Below the pieces are notes generated by a model. It made no database searches, was not told the origin of the DNA, and saw only the letters and a list, made by a program, of their open reading frames with translations. A program made the translations under genes and the position numbers. Source: Bacillus sp. sid0103 (lineage in GTDB: Bacteria > Bacillota > Bacilli > Bacillales_B > DSM-18226). From it: a DNA stretch of 37,941 nt. This document shows, piece after piece, positions 16,102 through 24,279 of this stretch. How positions within the stretch are numbered: position 1 is the stretch's first letter; each line of letters begins with the position of its first letter. The stretch lies in the NCBI RefSeq assembly GCF_019219025.1, contig NZ_JAHUWN010000045.1, forward strand, positions 1 to 37,941, read 5' to 3'.

Positions 16102-16299
16102 TTAAAATGGTTTATTAGGCTCGTATTTGGGCTGTTGATTTTCTGCTTGGTATTGTTGACTTTTTGCTAAACCTTCTTGTCCAGTTTCATCTAATGAAAA
16201 TTCTGTATCACCTTTATTAAATTGATTGGCTAGATTTTGAGCTGCAATTACTTTTTGTTGTTCACCTTGTACTCCATTCAAAATACTTTCTTTTTCCAT
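16102..16299 (-). CDS. Small hydrophilic Gln-rich protein, unrecognised
   Basis: A 65-residue, highly hydrophilic protein with no membrane segment or cysteine. It is rich in Gln, Glu, Asn and Lys. The stretch NKGDTEFSLDETG is faintly reminiscent of the TEFASETN motif of gamma-type small acid-soluble spore proteins, but the tandem organisation of that family is absent, so I do not assign it. The ATG at 16297-16299 is chosen because AAAGGAGAG lies seven bases upstream; a longer frame to 16326 begins before that site. It has its own terminator and is probably monocistronic. Confidence 0.65.
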   Translation of the reverse strand: MEKESILNGVQGEQQKVIAAQNLANQFNKGDTEFSLDETGQEGLAKSQQYQAENQQPKYEPNKPF

Positions 16300-16381
16300 T
16301 ATGTTTCTCTCCTTTGTATTAAGCATAATTTTATTGATATACCAAAGGTAGATTAATTATTCATTCAACAGAATAAATAAA

Positions 16382-16575
16382 AGACCGTTCCTATGTATAA
16401 GAAACGGTTCAAGTGCGCTAACACTTCTCCCAGCAACCTCAACCGTCAGGGTGGTTGTTGCCAAATAACTAATTGATTGTCTTGAGAACCACCCTTTTGC
16501 TTCGACGGTGTGTAGGGCGGTTTTCTTGTTTAATAAGACTTTTTCCCGAAAGCAGTAAGCGCTTAAAAGACCGAT
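16382..16575. ncRNA. Hairpin-rich module, copy 1 (candidate sense/antisense RNA pair)
   Basis: Related to 18222-18434. On the minus strand a degenerate peptide frame (REKVLLNKKTAL) runs into AGGGTGGTT and AACCACCCT complements and ends in a hairpin ACCGTTTC/GAACGGT with a U-rich tail at 16371-16408. On the plus strand, AACCACCCT (16488-16496) pairs with AGGGCGGTT (16514-16522) before TTTTCTTGTTT, a terminator in the opposite direction. The peptide lacks the N-terminal half seen in copy 2, and the frame is fused to the end of the G39P-like gene, so this copy is probably decayed at the protein level. Confidence 0.5.
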
Positions 16576-16577
16576 CA

Positions 16578-16844
16578 TCACCAATCTTCCCCGGTAGTCA
16601 AATCTAAAACAAATTTACCCGGGATTTCGCGTCCCCCTCCCGATGGCTTCTGAACCAAATCGCTAATCTTTGGTGGATGCGGTGAATGGACTACAAACAT
16701 CATTAGATTCCCGTGCAGTTTTTCATACGAATATTTACTTAACACCACATGCCAACAATCTAATTTTTCTTGAGTGATCTTAAACTGTTCGAAATAGACC
16801 TCGATTAAATTCATTAGTGCATAAATCTCTTTTTTAGTCGTCAA
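16578..16844 (-). CDS. Truncated phage G39P-like helicase loader/inhibitor
   Basis: An 88-residue protein resembling the N-terminal domain of phage G39P (Inhibitor_G39P): an initial TTKKEIYALMNLIEVYFEQF helix, then EKLDCWHVVLSKYSYEKLHGNLMMFV and SPHPPKISDLV. In SPP1, G39P loads the replicative helicase G40P at the origin. Family members are usually about 120 residues, and the C-terminal helicase-binding part is missing here, ending in LTTGEDW next to the hairpin module. The start is TTG at 16842-16844 with GAGGAGGAG seven bases upstream. No other phage gene is nearby, so this is an orphan remnant. Confidence 0.6.
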   Translation of the reverse strand: MTTKKEIYALMNLIEVYFEQFKITQEKLDCWHVVLSKYSYEKLHGNLMMFVVHSPHPPKISDLVQKPSGGGREIPGKFVLDLTTGEDW

Positions 16845-17244
16845 AGTTAAACTCCTCCTCGTATGACGTTTCTCCTTATTCTGTTTCTTTTCTCCACAAC
16901 AGAAAGAACCTGTCTTTACAATCCTTCATTAGTAGAGATATAGCTTTAAAATGAAGAACACCATATATCGTTTAGTGTTATTGATGTTATTTATCAGAAT
17001 GGGAAAAGATTGCTAATTTCCTAATACTAGATCGAAAGAATACTTAAAAATTTTTCCTATAGACACACCATTGTTGAATAAGGTACAGTGGGTATTAGGA
17101 CATAGGGAAAAGTATGCAGATTTTTATATATGAGGTTTACAAATTAATCAAAGAGTAGCTGAGAATGGTTACTCTTTTTTGGTGGAGTGATTAATTGTAA
17201 CAAACGAAATTTATTTAAATAAAACATTGGGGGAGTAACAGATT
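16845..17244. other. Gene-free region
   Basis: No coding sequence seen. A small plus-strand hairpin (AGAGTA/TACTCT, 17152-17175) followed by TTTTTT at 17176-17180 may end a short transcript or attenuate the gene at 17245. Confidence 0.4.
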
Positions 17245-18126
17245 ATGAAAAAGATAGCAAAGTTATTAACAGTAGGAGTATTTGCACTAGGATTATTCGC
17301 AGGAGCTGGAGCAACAAAATCAGAGGCAAGCACATTAACAAAGCCTGCAGGCTCCAATTTCTTTAAGAGTGCTTCAAATTCATCAACGAACTACTACATG
17401 GTTCAAGATTATAAAGGTACAACAATTCGTGCAAAAACAACTGCATCAGTTGCTCTAACAGCATACAAAGAAAACTATTCTTATGGATCTGTATCTTTCG
17501 TAGACTATGACAAAGTAACAAAAACAACCTATAAAACTACTGTAAACTCCCAAGCTTACACAAAAGCAAGTAAAAATGCTAAACTAACTGCAAGAAACAA
17601 TAAAGGAAAAGTTATTAACGTAAAAGTACCAACTAGAAATGTTATGACAAAGTATACTCCTAGCTGGTATAAAGACTCATTCAAATATACAACTTATGTG
17701 AAAGATAAAGGTAAATGGGTAAAACGAAATAAGACCGCAACAGTATATGTCCCTGCTAAATATGTTAAAGGATACACTTCTTCTACTTGGGTTAAGAAAA
17801 CTAAAAAAGTTGATCAAGGCTTCTTCTATACTCCAGCAGCAACTAACGGAGTAACTTTAGCAGAGTACAACGAAATCGAAATTGGTATGAGCCTAGAAGA
17901 TGTAGAAGCAATTACAGGGGAAAAATTCATTTTAGAATATTCTTCATCTTGGGACGAAACATTATACGATGATGATTACAATGAGATTGGAACAATAGTT
18001 CACACAGATGCTTCATATAGATGGGAGTATGAACTTGACACTGAAACCGAATATATATGGAGACATGCTGATTTAGACTTCGAAGATGGTAAGTTAACTT
18101 ATAAGTCCCAATATGGCTTAAAATAA
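17245..18126 (+). CDS. Secreted protein with C-terminal BLIP/SmpA-like domain
   Basis: A 293-residue exported protein. Residues 1-29 are a signal peptide (MKKIAKLLTVGVFALGLFAGAGA, cleavage likely after SEA). Residues 30-200 are very rich in Lys, Thr, Ser and Tyr and contain repeated TTYKT/KYTPSWYKDSFKYTTYVK-like strands, like a cell-wall-associated beta-rich domain. Residues 205-293 begin TLAEYNEIEIGMSLEDVEAITGE, the x-Y-x-I-x-GMS-x-EV-x2-ITG pattern of the BLIP/SmpA/DUF3862 fold, used in protein-protein contacts. There is no sortase motif. GGGGGAG lies about nine bases before ATG. It is flanked on both sides by the hairpin modules. Function unknown. Confidence 0.8.
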   Translation: MKKIAKLLTVGVFALGLFAGAGATKSEASTLTKPAGSNFFKSASNSSTNYYMVQDYKGTTIRAKTTASVALTAYKENYSYGSVSFVDYDKVTKTTYKTTVNSQAYTKASKNAKLTARNNKGKVINVKVPTRNVMTKYTPSWYKDSFKYTTYVKDKGKWVKRNKTATVYVPAKYVKGYTSSTWVKKTKKVDQGFFYTPAATNGVTLAEYNEIEIGMSLEDVEAITGEKFILEYSSSWDETLYDDDYNEIGTIVHTDASYRWEYELDTETEYIWRHADLDFEDGKLTYKSQYGLK

Positions 18127-18204
18127 GTGACGAAAGGGTTCATTCCCTTTATTACTCTTAGCAAGACGCGGGATTTATTCCTACACTCCAGGAATATTTT
18201 TATG

Positions 18205-18347
18205 TATAATGGATATATAATTAAAAGGAGAAGTGCGTCAACACTTCTCCCTGCAACTTCTACCGTCAGGGTGGTGGTTGTCTATGTGTTATTTTTATGA
18301 GAACCACCCTTTTGCTTGCGACGGCGTAGGGCGGTTTTCTTGTTTTC
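18205..18347 (+). ncRNA. Candidate antisense RNA to the 50-aa peptide mRNA
   Basis: A TATAAT at 18205-18210 (weak -35) could start a plus-strand RNA that runs across the 3' half of the peptide mRNA. It would end at the hairpin AACCACCCT (18302-18310) / AGGGCGGTT (18328-18336), which is followed by TTCTTGTTTT. The hairpin and T-tract are conserved in copy 1. Overlap with the 3' end of a toxin message is the layout of txpA/ratA-type type I systems. This is inference; no transcript evidence exists here. Confidence 0.4.
18222..18253 (-). terminator. Terminator of the 50-aa peptide gene
   Basis: GGAGAAGTG and CACTTCTCC form a perfect nine-base stem with a six-base loop; the minus strand continues TTTTAATT. 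Confidence 0.8.
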
Positions 18348-18434
18348 TAGAACGTTTTTCCGAATGAAATAAGCGCTCAATTCACGCACAACTCCCCTCA
18401 GAACTTCTCTAAGAAATTCAAGAAATGTTTCCAT
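18282..18434 (-). CDS. Small basic peptide, candidate type I toxin (module copy 2)
   Basis: A 50-residue peptide starting METFLEFLREVLRGVV. The N-terminal 24 residues are amphipathic or hydrophobic and the C-terminal half is strongly basic (NKKTALRRRKQKGGSHKNN). The ATG at 18432-18434 has AAAGGTGGTG upstream. The 3' part of the frame overlaps the inverted-repeat segments of the module, and the message would end at the 18222-18253 terminator. Small hydrophobic-plus-basic peptides paired with an antisense RNA are typical of type I toxin-antitoxin loci in Bacillus, but I do not recognise this as TxpA, BsrG or YonT. It may instead be a non-translated structured RNA. Confidence 0.5.
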   Translation of the reverse strand: METFLEFLREVLRGVVRELSAYFIRKNVLENKKTALRRRKQKGGSHKNNT

Positions 18435-18930
18435 GATTATCACCACCTTTCCGAAACGGAAAGAAGCGGAACAACCAACCACCCCAACAATATTCAGCTG
18501 CAACTTCATTCTGCCATTTTATATCACTCTAAAAGCCTATCAACCTTCGACAAAATCCGGGGCGTGACAGGCACCGGATTATCGCTTTAAACTTATATCA
18601 CAGCGGGGGTCTGACCCACTAGCCCGCTCAGCTAATTCATTGAGTGTCCTTTATGTGTTAATCGTTGATGCAAATTTGTCTTATTAAAAACGTTAGCTTC
18701 TTCTATTTTTGTAACACTCCCTACACCCTCGTCCACTGTCCTTACTTACATTCTTCGCTTTATCTGTTGCTGTCACACTTAAAACTGTTTTTTCTTCTGT
18801 GCTTTGATTTTCACTCTGAATTTCCCTTTGTACCCACATTACCTACATCCTTGGCAGTTAAAAAGCGACTCGGTATCCAGATTCCTTAATCATATTAAGC
18901 CCTCATTATTGACCATCAAAAGGATGCAGC
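18435..18930. other. Gene-free stretch with a GTGACAGGCACC repeat
   Basis: Contains CCTTCGAC...GGGGCGTGACAGGCACC at 18544-18575, a relative of the tail at 15962-15994 and 25240-25264. Plus-strand frames in 18665-18889 have no ribosome site and unusual composition; I do not accept them as genes. Confidence 0.4.
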
Positions 18931-18959
18931 AAAAAAAACCTCTCCAATTTGGAGAGGTC
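18931..18959 (-). terminator. Terminator of the giant SpoIID-domain gene
   Basis: CCTCTCC pairs with GGAGAGG around a five-base loop, followed by eight T on the minus strand; 15 bases from the stop codon. Confidence 0.9.
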
Positions 18960-18974
18960 GTTGCTTTCAGCTAA

Positions 18975-21900
18975 TTAAGGCTTCACCCTTATGATGCTGG
19001 TCCAGCCGCTATACACCTTGGTTTTGCCAACCATTCTATAGGCTCTTAATTTATAATAATAAGTCCTTCCTTTTGTTAAACCACTGTTCGTGAAATATAA
19101 GGAAGTGGTGCTTTTTCGAAGTGTATAGGTTCCAGAGCTTGATGTGGATCTGTAAAGCTCATAACCACTTGCACCTGCTACAGCACTCCAAGTCAGCTTA
19201 AATCTGGTCGAACTTACTTTAGCTGCTTTGAAGTTAGCGGGAACAGATGGTATAGGTTTTGCATAAACAACAGCCGATAAATTACTATAAACCTTCGTAC
19301 TTCCTACCATGCGGTAGGCTCTAATTTTATAGTAATAGGGTTTATTTGTAACAAGCCCTAAATTTTTAAAACTTGTGGATGTGGTTGACCCTGCATAATA
19401 ATAAGACCCCGTACTTGAGGTTGCCCGATATACCTCATATCCGCTTGCGCCACTAACAGCTGTCCAGCTCGTTTTGATACTATTATAAGCCGATGATGCT
19501 GCCTTGGCTGAAGACGGTGTCGCAAGGACTGGTTTGGCAGAAACGACTGAACTATAACCACTATAGGCTGATGGTGTTACAGTTTGATAGGCTCTAATCT
19601 TATAGTAATAAGCCGTCCCCGTATTCAGAGATGTGCTGCTATATGACGTACTCGACGTAGACGCTATTTTTGTATAAGTCCCCGTGCTGGATGTTGATCG
19701 ATAAATCTCATATCCTGAGGCGCCGCTAACGGCTGACCAAGATAAGCTCACGCTATTGTAAGTACTTGCCACAGCCTTCAAATTCTCTGGTGATGCAAGT
19801 GTTACAGTGATTTGGCGTGTAACAGTCGTTTCATTCCCTGACGAGTCCGTAACAGTATACGTCAACGTGTATACGCCGGCAGTCTTACTGTTGACTAAAC
19901 CATTAATTTTTATGGCACTTGTCACATCTCCATCTGAGTTATCCATTGCAGTTACGCAAACTCTTGGATCAAACGTTGTGTTCACATAAATCGTCTTCGA
20001 TGTTGCCCCAGAAATGACTGGTTTTATGTTATCAACAATGGTTATGTTTCTTGAAAAAGTTGTGGTATTTCCTGCTTGGTCCATAACGGAATAAAGAAGG
20101 GTATAGACTCCTTTTTTAGTTGTGTCGACCGTGCCAATTATCTTAATAGCATTCGTTAAATCGCCAATAAAATGGTCTGTAGCAGTCACTCCCATTCGAG
20201 GGTCGAATACGGAATTTATAAATAAAGTTGTATCAACTGCCCCTGTAATGATAGGATTTTCATTATCTGCTTCCACTAGATTATTAGCATAATAGTGGTT
20301 ATATGGTTGATCATTAGCGTCTACTAAATTAGAAAGCTTGAAATTGACTCCTCCAGATAATGCAGGTGGAACCGTAAAAACATATTGATAGGACTTTCCA
20401 TTACTGCCAGGTACCTCTTCCATTGTTACAGATTGATTGGGTATAGCACCCCTGAAGGTAAGTTGAATCCCATTTTTCATAGCTTTTGAAAAATTAGCTG
20501 TGATTTTCAGGCTATCACCTGTTTTTGTAATCTTTTTCGTAACATCAAATGACTCAACAGGAGCACTTGGGTAGTAATTTAATGGGACCAAGCTAGGGTT
20601 AAGTCCAGCTACAACAAGAGTTCCATCATTCTTAATGCCAATTGTACTGGAATTTCCAGCTGAGAGCGCCACAATATCTCTCCATTCGTTCACATTGTTT
20701 TGGCCTAAACGATTATCACCAGTTGCTACTACAGTTCCATCACTCTTTAGCCCAACTGTGTGACCGTATTTTGTAGAAATCGCTACAATATCTTTCCATT
20801 CACCATTACTTTCACCAAAAAAATTCTTATCCGTCGAAACTACGGTTCCATCCTTTTTTATTCCAACCGCGGTACCAAAATCGGCAGTTATTGCTACAAT
20901 ATCTTTCCAATCACTAACGTTGATATTTTTATTACCAGTACCAATTACAGTTCCATCCTTTTTTAAACCAATCGTAAAATCAGACCCTGCTGCAATTGAT
21001 TGAATGCCCTTCCATTCACCAACATTGATTTGGCCAACATAGTTGTTACCAACTCCGACCACTGTGCCATCCTTTTTCAAACCAACCGTATGACTGCCTC
21101 CAGTAGACATAGCAACAGACTTAATGTTTGTCCATCCCATGATATCCTCTTTTGTTGTCCCTACAAAATTATCACCAGCAACTGCAATCGTACCATCCTC
21201 TTTCACACCAACCGTGCTGCTATCCCAGGCAGTTACGCTTACAATATCTTTCCAATCGCCAACGTTTGTTTCACCTTTAAAATTACTTCCGACAGAAACG
21301 ACGGTCCCCTCGGCTGTTAAACCAACGGTATGAGTCCCAGAAGCGGATACTGCAATCATATCCTCCATACTTTTAAAATTGTTTTGTCCAGACGAGTTGT
21401 TCCCTGTAGAAACTATGGTTCCGTCACGCTTCAACCCTAAAATATTACTTCCTCCGGCGGAGATCGCAACTATATCTTTCCACCCGCTTACATCGATTGT
21501 ATCTGGAAACAATCCGCCTGTAGAAACCACAGTTCCATCATTCTTAAGTCCAACAGTATGAAACGCGCCTGCAGAAATAGAGACAATATTCTTCCAATCG
21601 CTAACATTTGTTTCGCCGTCAGTATTATCACCAGTCGCAACAACCGTGCCATCCGCCTTTAATCCAATCGTTTGATTGTAACCGGCAGACACTTCAACGA
21701 TATCCTTCCAGCTGCTAACGTTCGTTTCTCCATTGTGATTATCACCGACTGCAACTGCAGTTCCATCGTTCTTCAACCCAACAGTATGTCCTCCGCCAGC
21801 TGAAACAGCAACAATATCCGTCCAATCACTGACATTTGCTTGTCCTGAGTAATTATTACCAGTAGCAACTACGGTTCCATCACTTTTTAAGCCGACTGTT

Positions 21901-23744
21901 GTTCCTTCACCAGCTGACACTTGAATAATATTCGTCCAGTCAGAAACATTTGATTCCTCTGCTGGATTATTTCCTGTTGCAACTACAGTTCCATCCTTTT
22001 TTAAGCCAACTGTCTGACTAAATCCAGCGGAAATAGCAGTGATATCTCTCCAATTAGAAACATTTTTTATTTGTTCCCAACCGTTTTCCCCTATTGCTTG
22101 TACCATGCCATCCCCATTTAAAAATGCTGAATGATAATAACCTGCTGAAATTCTTCCTTGAAACTTTTTTACTTCATCTCTATTAATTTTTACTATAACT
22201 GTGGTTCCTTCACTTACATTTCCAGCCTTGTCTGTCGCTGTGAAAACTAATTCTGTACCCGCTTTTTGAATTGGAATCGTTATGGCAAACTTGCCATCCG
22301 TGACTGCAGTTCCTGATCCAATCAATGAGCCATTCGCTTTTACTTCTACTGTTGACCCAGCTTCTGCTTCCCCTGTTACGACGGTATCTTTATCTGTGAC
22401 CCCGTTTACTTTAACAGGTTCAGGCGGGGTCGCGTATTGTTTGGTTAAAGCAGTACTTGGATAGTAGAAGGATAAAATGTCCCTATACAGGATACCGGCA
22501 GCAGCGCGGCGATTAGCACCATATTGACTTAATCCAACACCATGTCCGTTTCCGGAGCCTGAAAACACAAATGCATCATTGGTTTCGTTGATAGAAAACA
22601 GATTGCTCTTCATGTCTCTTGTACCGGCCTTTGCAGGGTCGTTTGTACCAATGATTGTACGCATATCGTCTGCAAGCTGGTTATTGATACTTTCGGTTTG
22701 GAGTTCAAGCTCCCCATTGGAATTGAAATCGTCTTTTACAAAAAATTCGACCGTTAGGTTACTTTTGGTAAATCGGCCGCTTTCGGTTGGAGAATAAAAG
22801 GAAACCTTAGGGATGGCAACAATTTTGATTTGTTTACCACTCAATCCTGATATTTTATTCATCATCCATTTTTTAATGTTGTTTGCGTACATGGCATCTA
22901 TTTCATTCGAAGAATCCCACCAGCTGTCTGGATTTTTGAGGTCCAATGAAGTGACATCAATTTGCTGTTTATGCAAGATAGCATCCCAATTAAAGGTTGT
23001 ATCATACTCGTCGGTTTGTACCTGAAAATACGGAAGGGATTTTGGGTCTAATACATTAAATTGTTTTTCTGTTTTCCCACCATTAGAGGAAGAGAAAACA
23101 GCATCAATGACCTTCCCATCATAGGTTAAGATTTGACCTTCAGTCGCGTCTACTGCCTCAGATGTCCTAGAATCTAAGCCTGTCACGCCTCCATATACCT
23201 GAAAAGTGGTGGTATCATTGATTACCTGATTCAAACGATAATACGCATAAGTTCGCGCTGCAACCGCTTGTGCCTTCAGGGCCTCCTTCTTCCAAGACGG
23301 CCACATTTCATAAGGAACCACACTTTTTACATAATCTTCGAGATTAATAGTGTTAATCGGCCTGACATATTGTTTATCTTCAACCGTAAAAAGAAAACTG
23401 CCGGCGTATTCACGATTATTGATGACGGCATGATCATTACTTTTAACCGGAGTGATTGATAATTCACTCCCAGAGGCTAATTCAATCGTTCCATCATATA
23501 ATCCAAGTGTTTCATTCTCTACCTTCACTGAATAACCTCGTCCACTAGTTAATAGATTCGTGGGATCGCCGTTTAAGTAGTAGCTGCCCACTATGTTTAA
23601 TGAAATACTTGACTGATCACCTAAAAAATCCCTTAATTTTACTTGAACCTGTGGTTCTGTTCCAATCGTTTCTGCCTTTTTATAACTTGGAACCATCTCC
23701 AAGCAGACAACGAATACAATTAGGTAGATTAATAGTTTTTTCAT
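18975..23744 (-). CDS. Secreted SpoIID/LytB-domain protein with RCC1, DUF5011-like and FN3 repeats
   Basis: A 1589-residue exported protein. Residues 1-26 are a signal peptide. Residues ~30-435 are a SpoIID domain, the peptidoglycan lytic transglycosylase fold, with YVKSVVPYEMWPSWKKEALK (Glu146 matches the catalytic Glu), QAVAARTYAYYR and GHGVGLSQYGANRRAAAG (about 400-417). A Big-type Ig domain follows (~442-520). Residues ~525-1055 are 14 repeats of ~38 residues with the pattern SAG-x4-TVGLK-x-DGTVVATG-x6-NVSDWKDI, an RCC1-type beta-propeller. A linker domain leads to two DUF5011-like Ig domains (~1163-1310). Three FN3 domains (~1315-1589) share the WSAVSGASGYEIYRSTSSTGTY pattern. The ATG at 23742-23744 is preceded by GAGAGGAT. 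There is no LPXTG or SLH anchor. It probably acts at the cell wall or spore envelope. Confidence 0.9.
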   Translation of the reverse strand: MKKLLIYLIVFVVCLEMVPSYKKAETIGTEPQVQVKLRDFLGDQSSISLNIVGSYYLNGDPTNLLTSGRGYSVKVENETLGLYDGTIELASGSELSITPVKSNDHAVINNREYAGSFLFTVEDKQYVRPINTINLEDYVKSVVPYEMWPSWKKEALKAQAVAARTYAYYRLNQVINDTTTFQVYGGVTGLDSRTSEAVDATEGQILTYDGKVIDAVFSSSNGGKTEKQFNVLDPKSLPYFQVQTDEYDTTFNWDAILHKQQIDVTSLDLKNPDSWWDSSNEIDAMYANNIKKWMMNKISGLSGKQIKIVAIPKVSFYSPTESGRFTKSNLTVEFFVKDDFNSNGELELQTESINNQLADDMRTIIGTNDPAKAGTRDMKSNLFSINETNDAFVFSGSGNGHGVGLSQYGANRRAAAGILYRDILSFYYPSTALTKQYATPPEPVKVNGVTDKDTVVTGEAEAGSTVEVKANGSLIGSGTAVTDGKFAITIPIQKAGTELVFTATDKAGNVSEGTTVIVKINRDEVKKFQGRISAGYYHSAFLNGDGMVQAIGENGWEQIKNVSNWRDITAISAGFSQTVGLKKDGTVVATGNNPAEESNVSDWTNIIQVSAGEGTTVGLKSDGTVVATGNNYSGQANVSDWTDIVAVSAGGGHTVGLKNDGTAVAVGDNHNGETNVSSWKDIVEVSAGYNQTIGLKADGTVVATGDNTDGETNVSDWKNIVSISAGAFHTVGLKNDGTVVSTGGLFPDTIDVSGWKDIVAISAGGSNILGLKRDGTIVSTGNNSSGQNNFKSMEDMIAVSASGTHTVGLTAEGTVVSVGSNFKGETNVGDWKDIVSVTAWDSSTVGVKEDGTIAVAGDNFVGTTKEDIMGWTNIKSVAMSTGGSHTVGLKKDGTVVGVGNNYVGQINVGEWKGIQSIAAGSDFTIGLKKDGTVIGTGNKNINVSDWKDIVAITADFGTAVGIKKDGTVVSTDKNFFGESNGEWKDIVAISTKYGHTVGLKSDGTVVATGDNRLGQNNVNEWRDIVALSAGNSSTIGIKNDGTLVVAGLNPSLVPLNYYPSAPVESFDVTKKITKTGDSLKITANFSKAMKNGIQLTFRGAIPNQSVTMEEVPGSNGKSYQYVFTVPPALSGGVNFKLSNLVDANDQPYNHYYANNLVEADNENPIITGAVDTTLFINSVFDPRMGVTATDHFIGDLTNAIKIIGTVDTTKKGVYTLLYSVMDQAGNTTTFSRNITIVDNIKPVISGATSKTIYVNTTFDPRVCVTAMDNSDGDVTSAIKINGLVNSKTAGVYTLTYTVTDSSGNETTVTRQITVTLASPENLKAVASTYNSVSLSWSAVSGASGYEIYRSTSSTGTYTKIASTSSTSYSSTSLNTGTAYYYKIRAYQTVTPSAYSGYSSVVSAKPVLATPSSAKAASSAYNSIKTSWTAVSGASGYEVYRATSSTGSYYYAGSTTSTSFKNLGLVTNKPYYYKIRAYRMVGSTKVYSNLSAVVYAKPIPSVPANFKAAKVSSTRFKLTWSAVAGASGYELYRSTSSSGTYTLRKSTTSLYFTNSGLTKGRTYYYKLRAYRMVGKTKVYSGWTSIIRVKP

Positions 23745-24279
23745 AAGAAAATCCTCTCTCATTGTTTCATATCTTAATAATACTTCTTTCTCTACAATAT
23801 TTCCTCATTTGTCCTAAAAAATAGGAACCTTGGTGACTGGCACCTGAATCGTAAAAAAATAGAAATCCCTTATTTTTGGATCCCTATCTAATGCTTTAAG
23901 TGAACCTGAGGGCTTACTTCAAAACCCCATTTTTAAAAAAGATGCCCTACCCAACAAAGGAAAGGAGGTATATCTCGGCTAATTTTATTATCAATATACG
24001 TGCTCCACAGCTGGAATCCTCTCCGTAAAATGCCACAAAAAACGTCGAAAACTGCCCCTGAAAATGCCTTTTTAAACAGACACTATGAAATCAATTAATA
24101 AATCGCAAAAAATGCAAAAATCGACTTCAAATATCATTTTTGAAGCCTTTTTTTGACGTTTCACTCTAAAAATGCCCGCAAAAAATGAAAAAGTGGAATT
24201 CGATTGACTCCGTCAAACTCGATATCATAGAAGTGCCGTGAAAGCGGGCTTCAGATAAGCGATGAAAGGGTGTCATAAA
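23745..24279. other. Gene-free region with repeat and hairpin
   Basis: Holds GGTGACTGGCACC at 23832-23844, which with GGTGACACC at 25256 brackets the frameshifted gene, and a plus-strand hairpin CTTCAAA/TTTGAAG with seven T at 24124-24155. That hairpin could be an attenuator in the leader of the downstream gene. No coding sequence seen. Confidence 0.45.
24124..24155 (+). terminator. Hairpin with T-tract in the leader of the 24280 gene
   Basis: CTTCAAA pairs with TTTGAAG around seven bases, followed by CCTTTTTTT. No gene lies directly upstream on the plus strand, so it may attenuate the downstream gene or end a short RNA. Confidence 0.6.

Noticed and set aside
16357..16584. 75-aa minus-strand ORF in module copy 1
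   Set aside because: Only the NKKTAL segment is related to copy 2; the rest reads through hairpins and terminator, so it is a non-coding frame of the module.
18665..18889. 74-aa plus-strand ORF rich in Phe, Leu and Cys
   Set aside because: No ribosome site, no recognisable family, lies in repeat-bearing intergenic DNA.
21000..21561. Plus-strand ORFs opposite the RCC1 repeats
   Set aside because: They arise from the periodic repeat on the other strand; composition follows the antisense codons.
20590..22170. DNA satellite or CRISPR from regular ~114-bp periodicity
   Set aside because: The periodicity is that of the 38-residue protein repeat in an intact reading frame.
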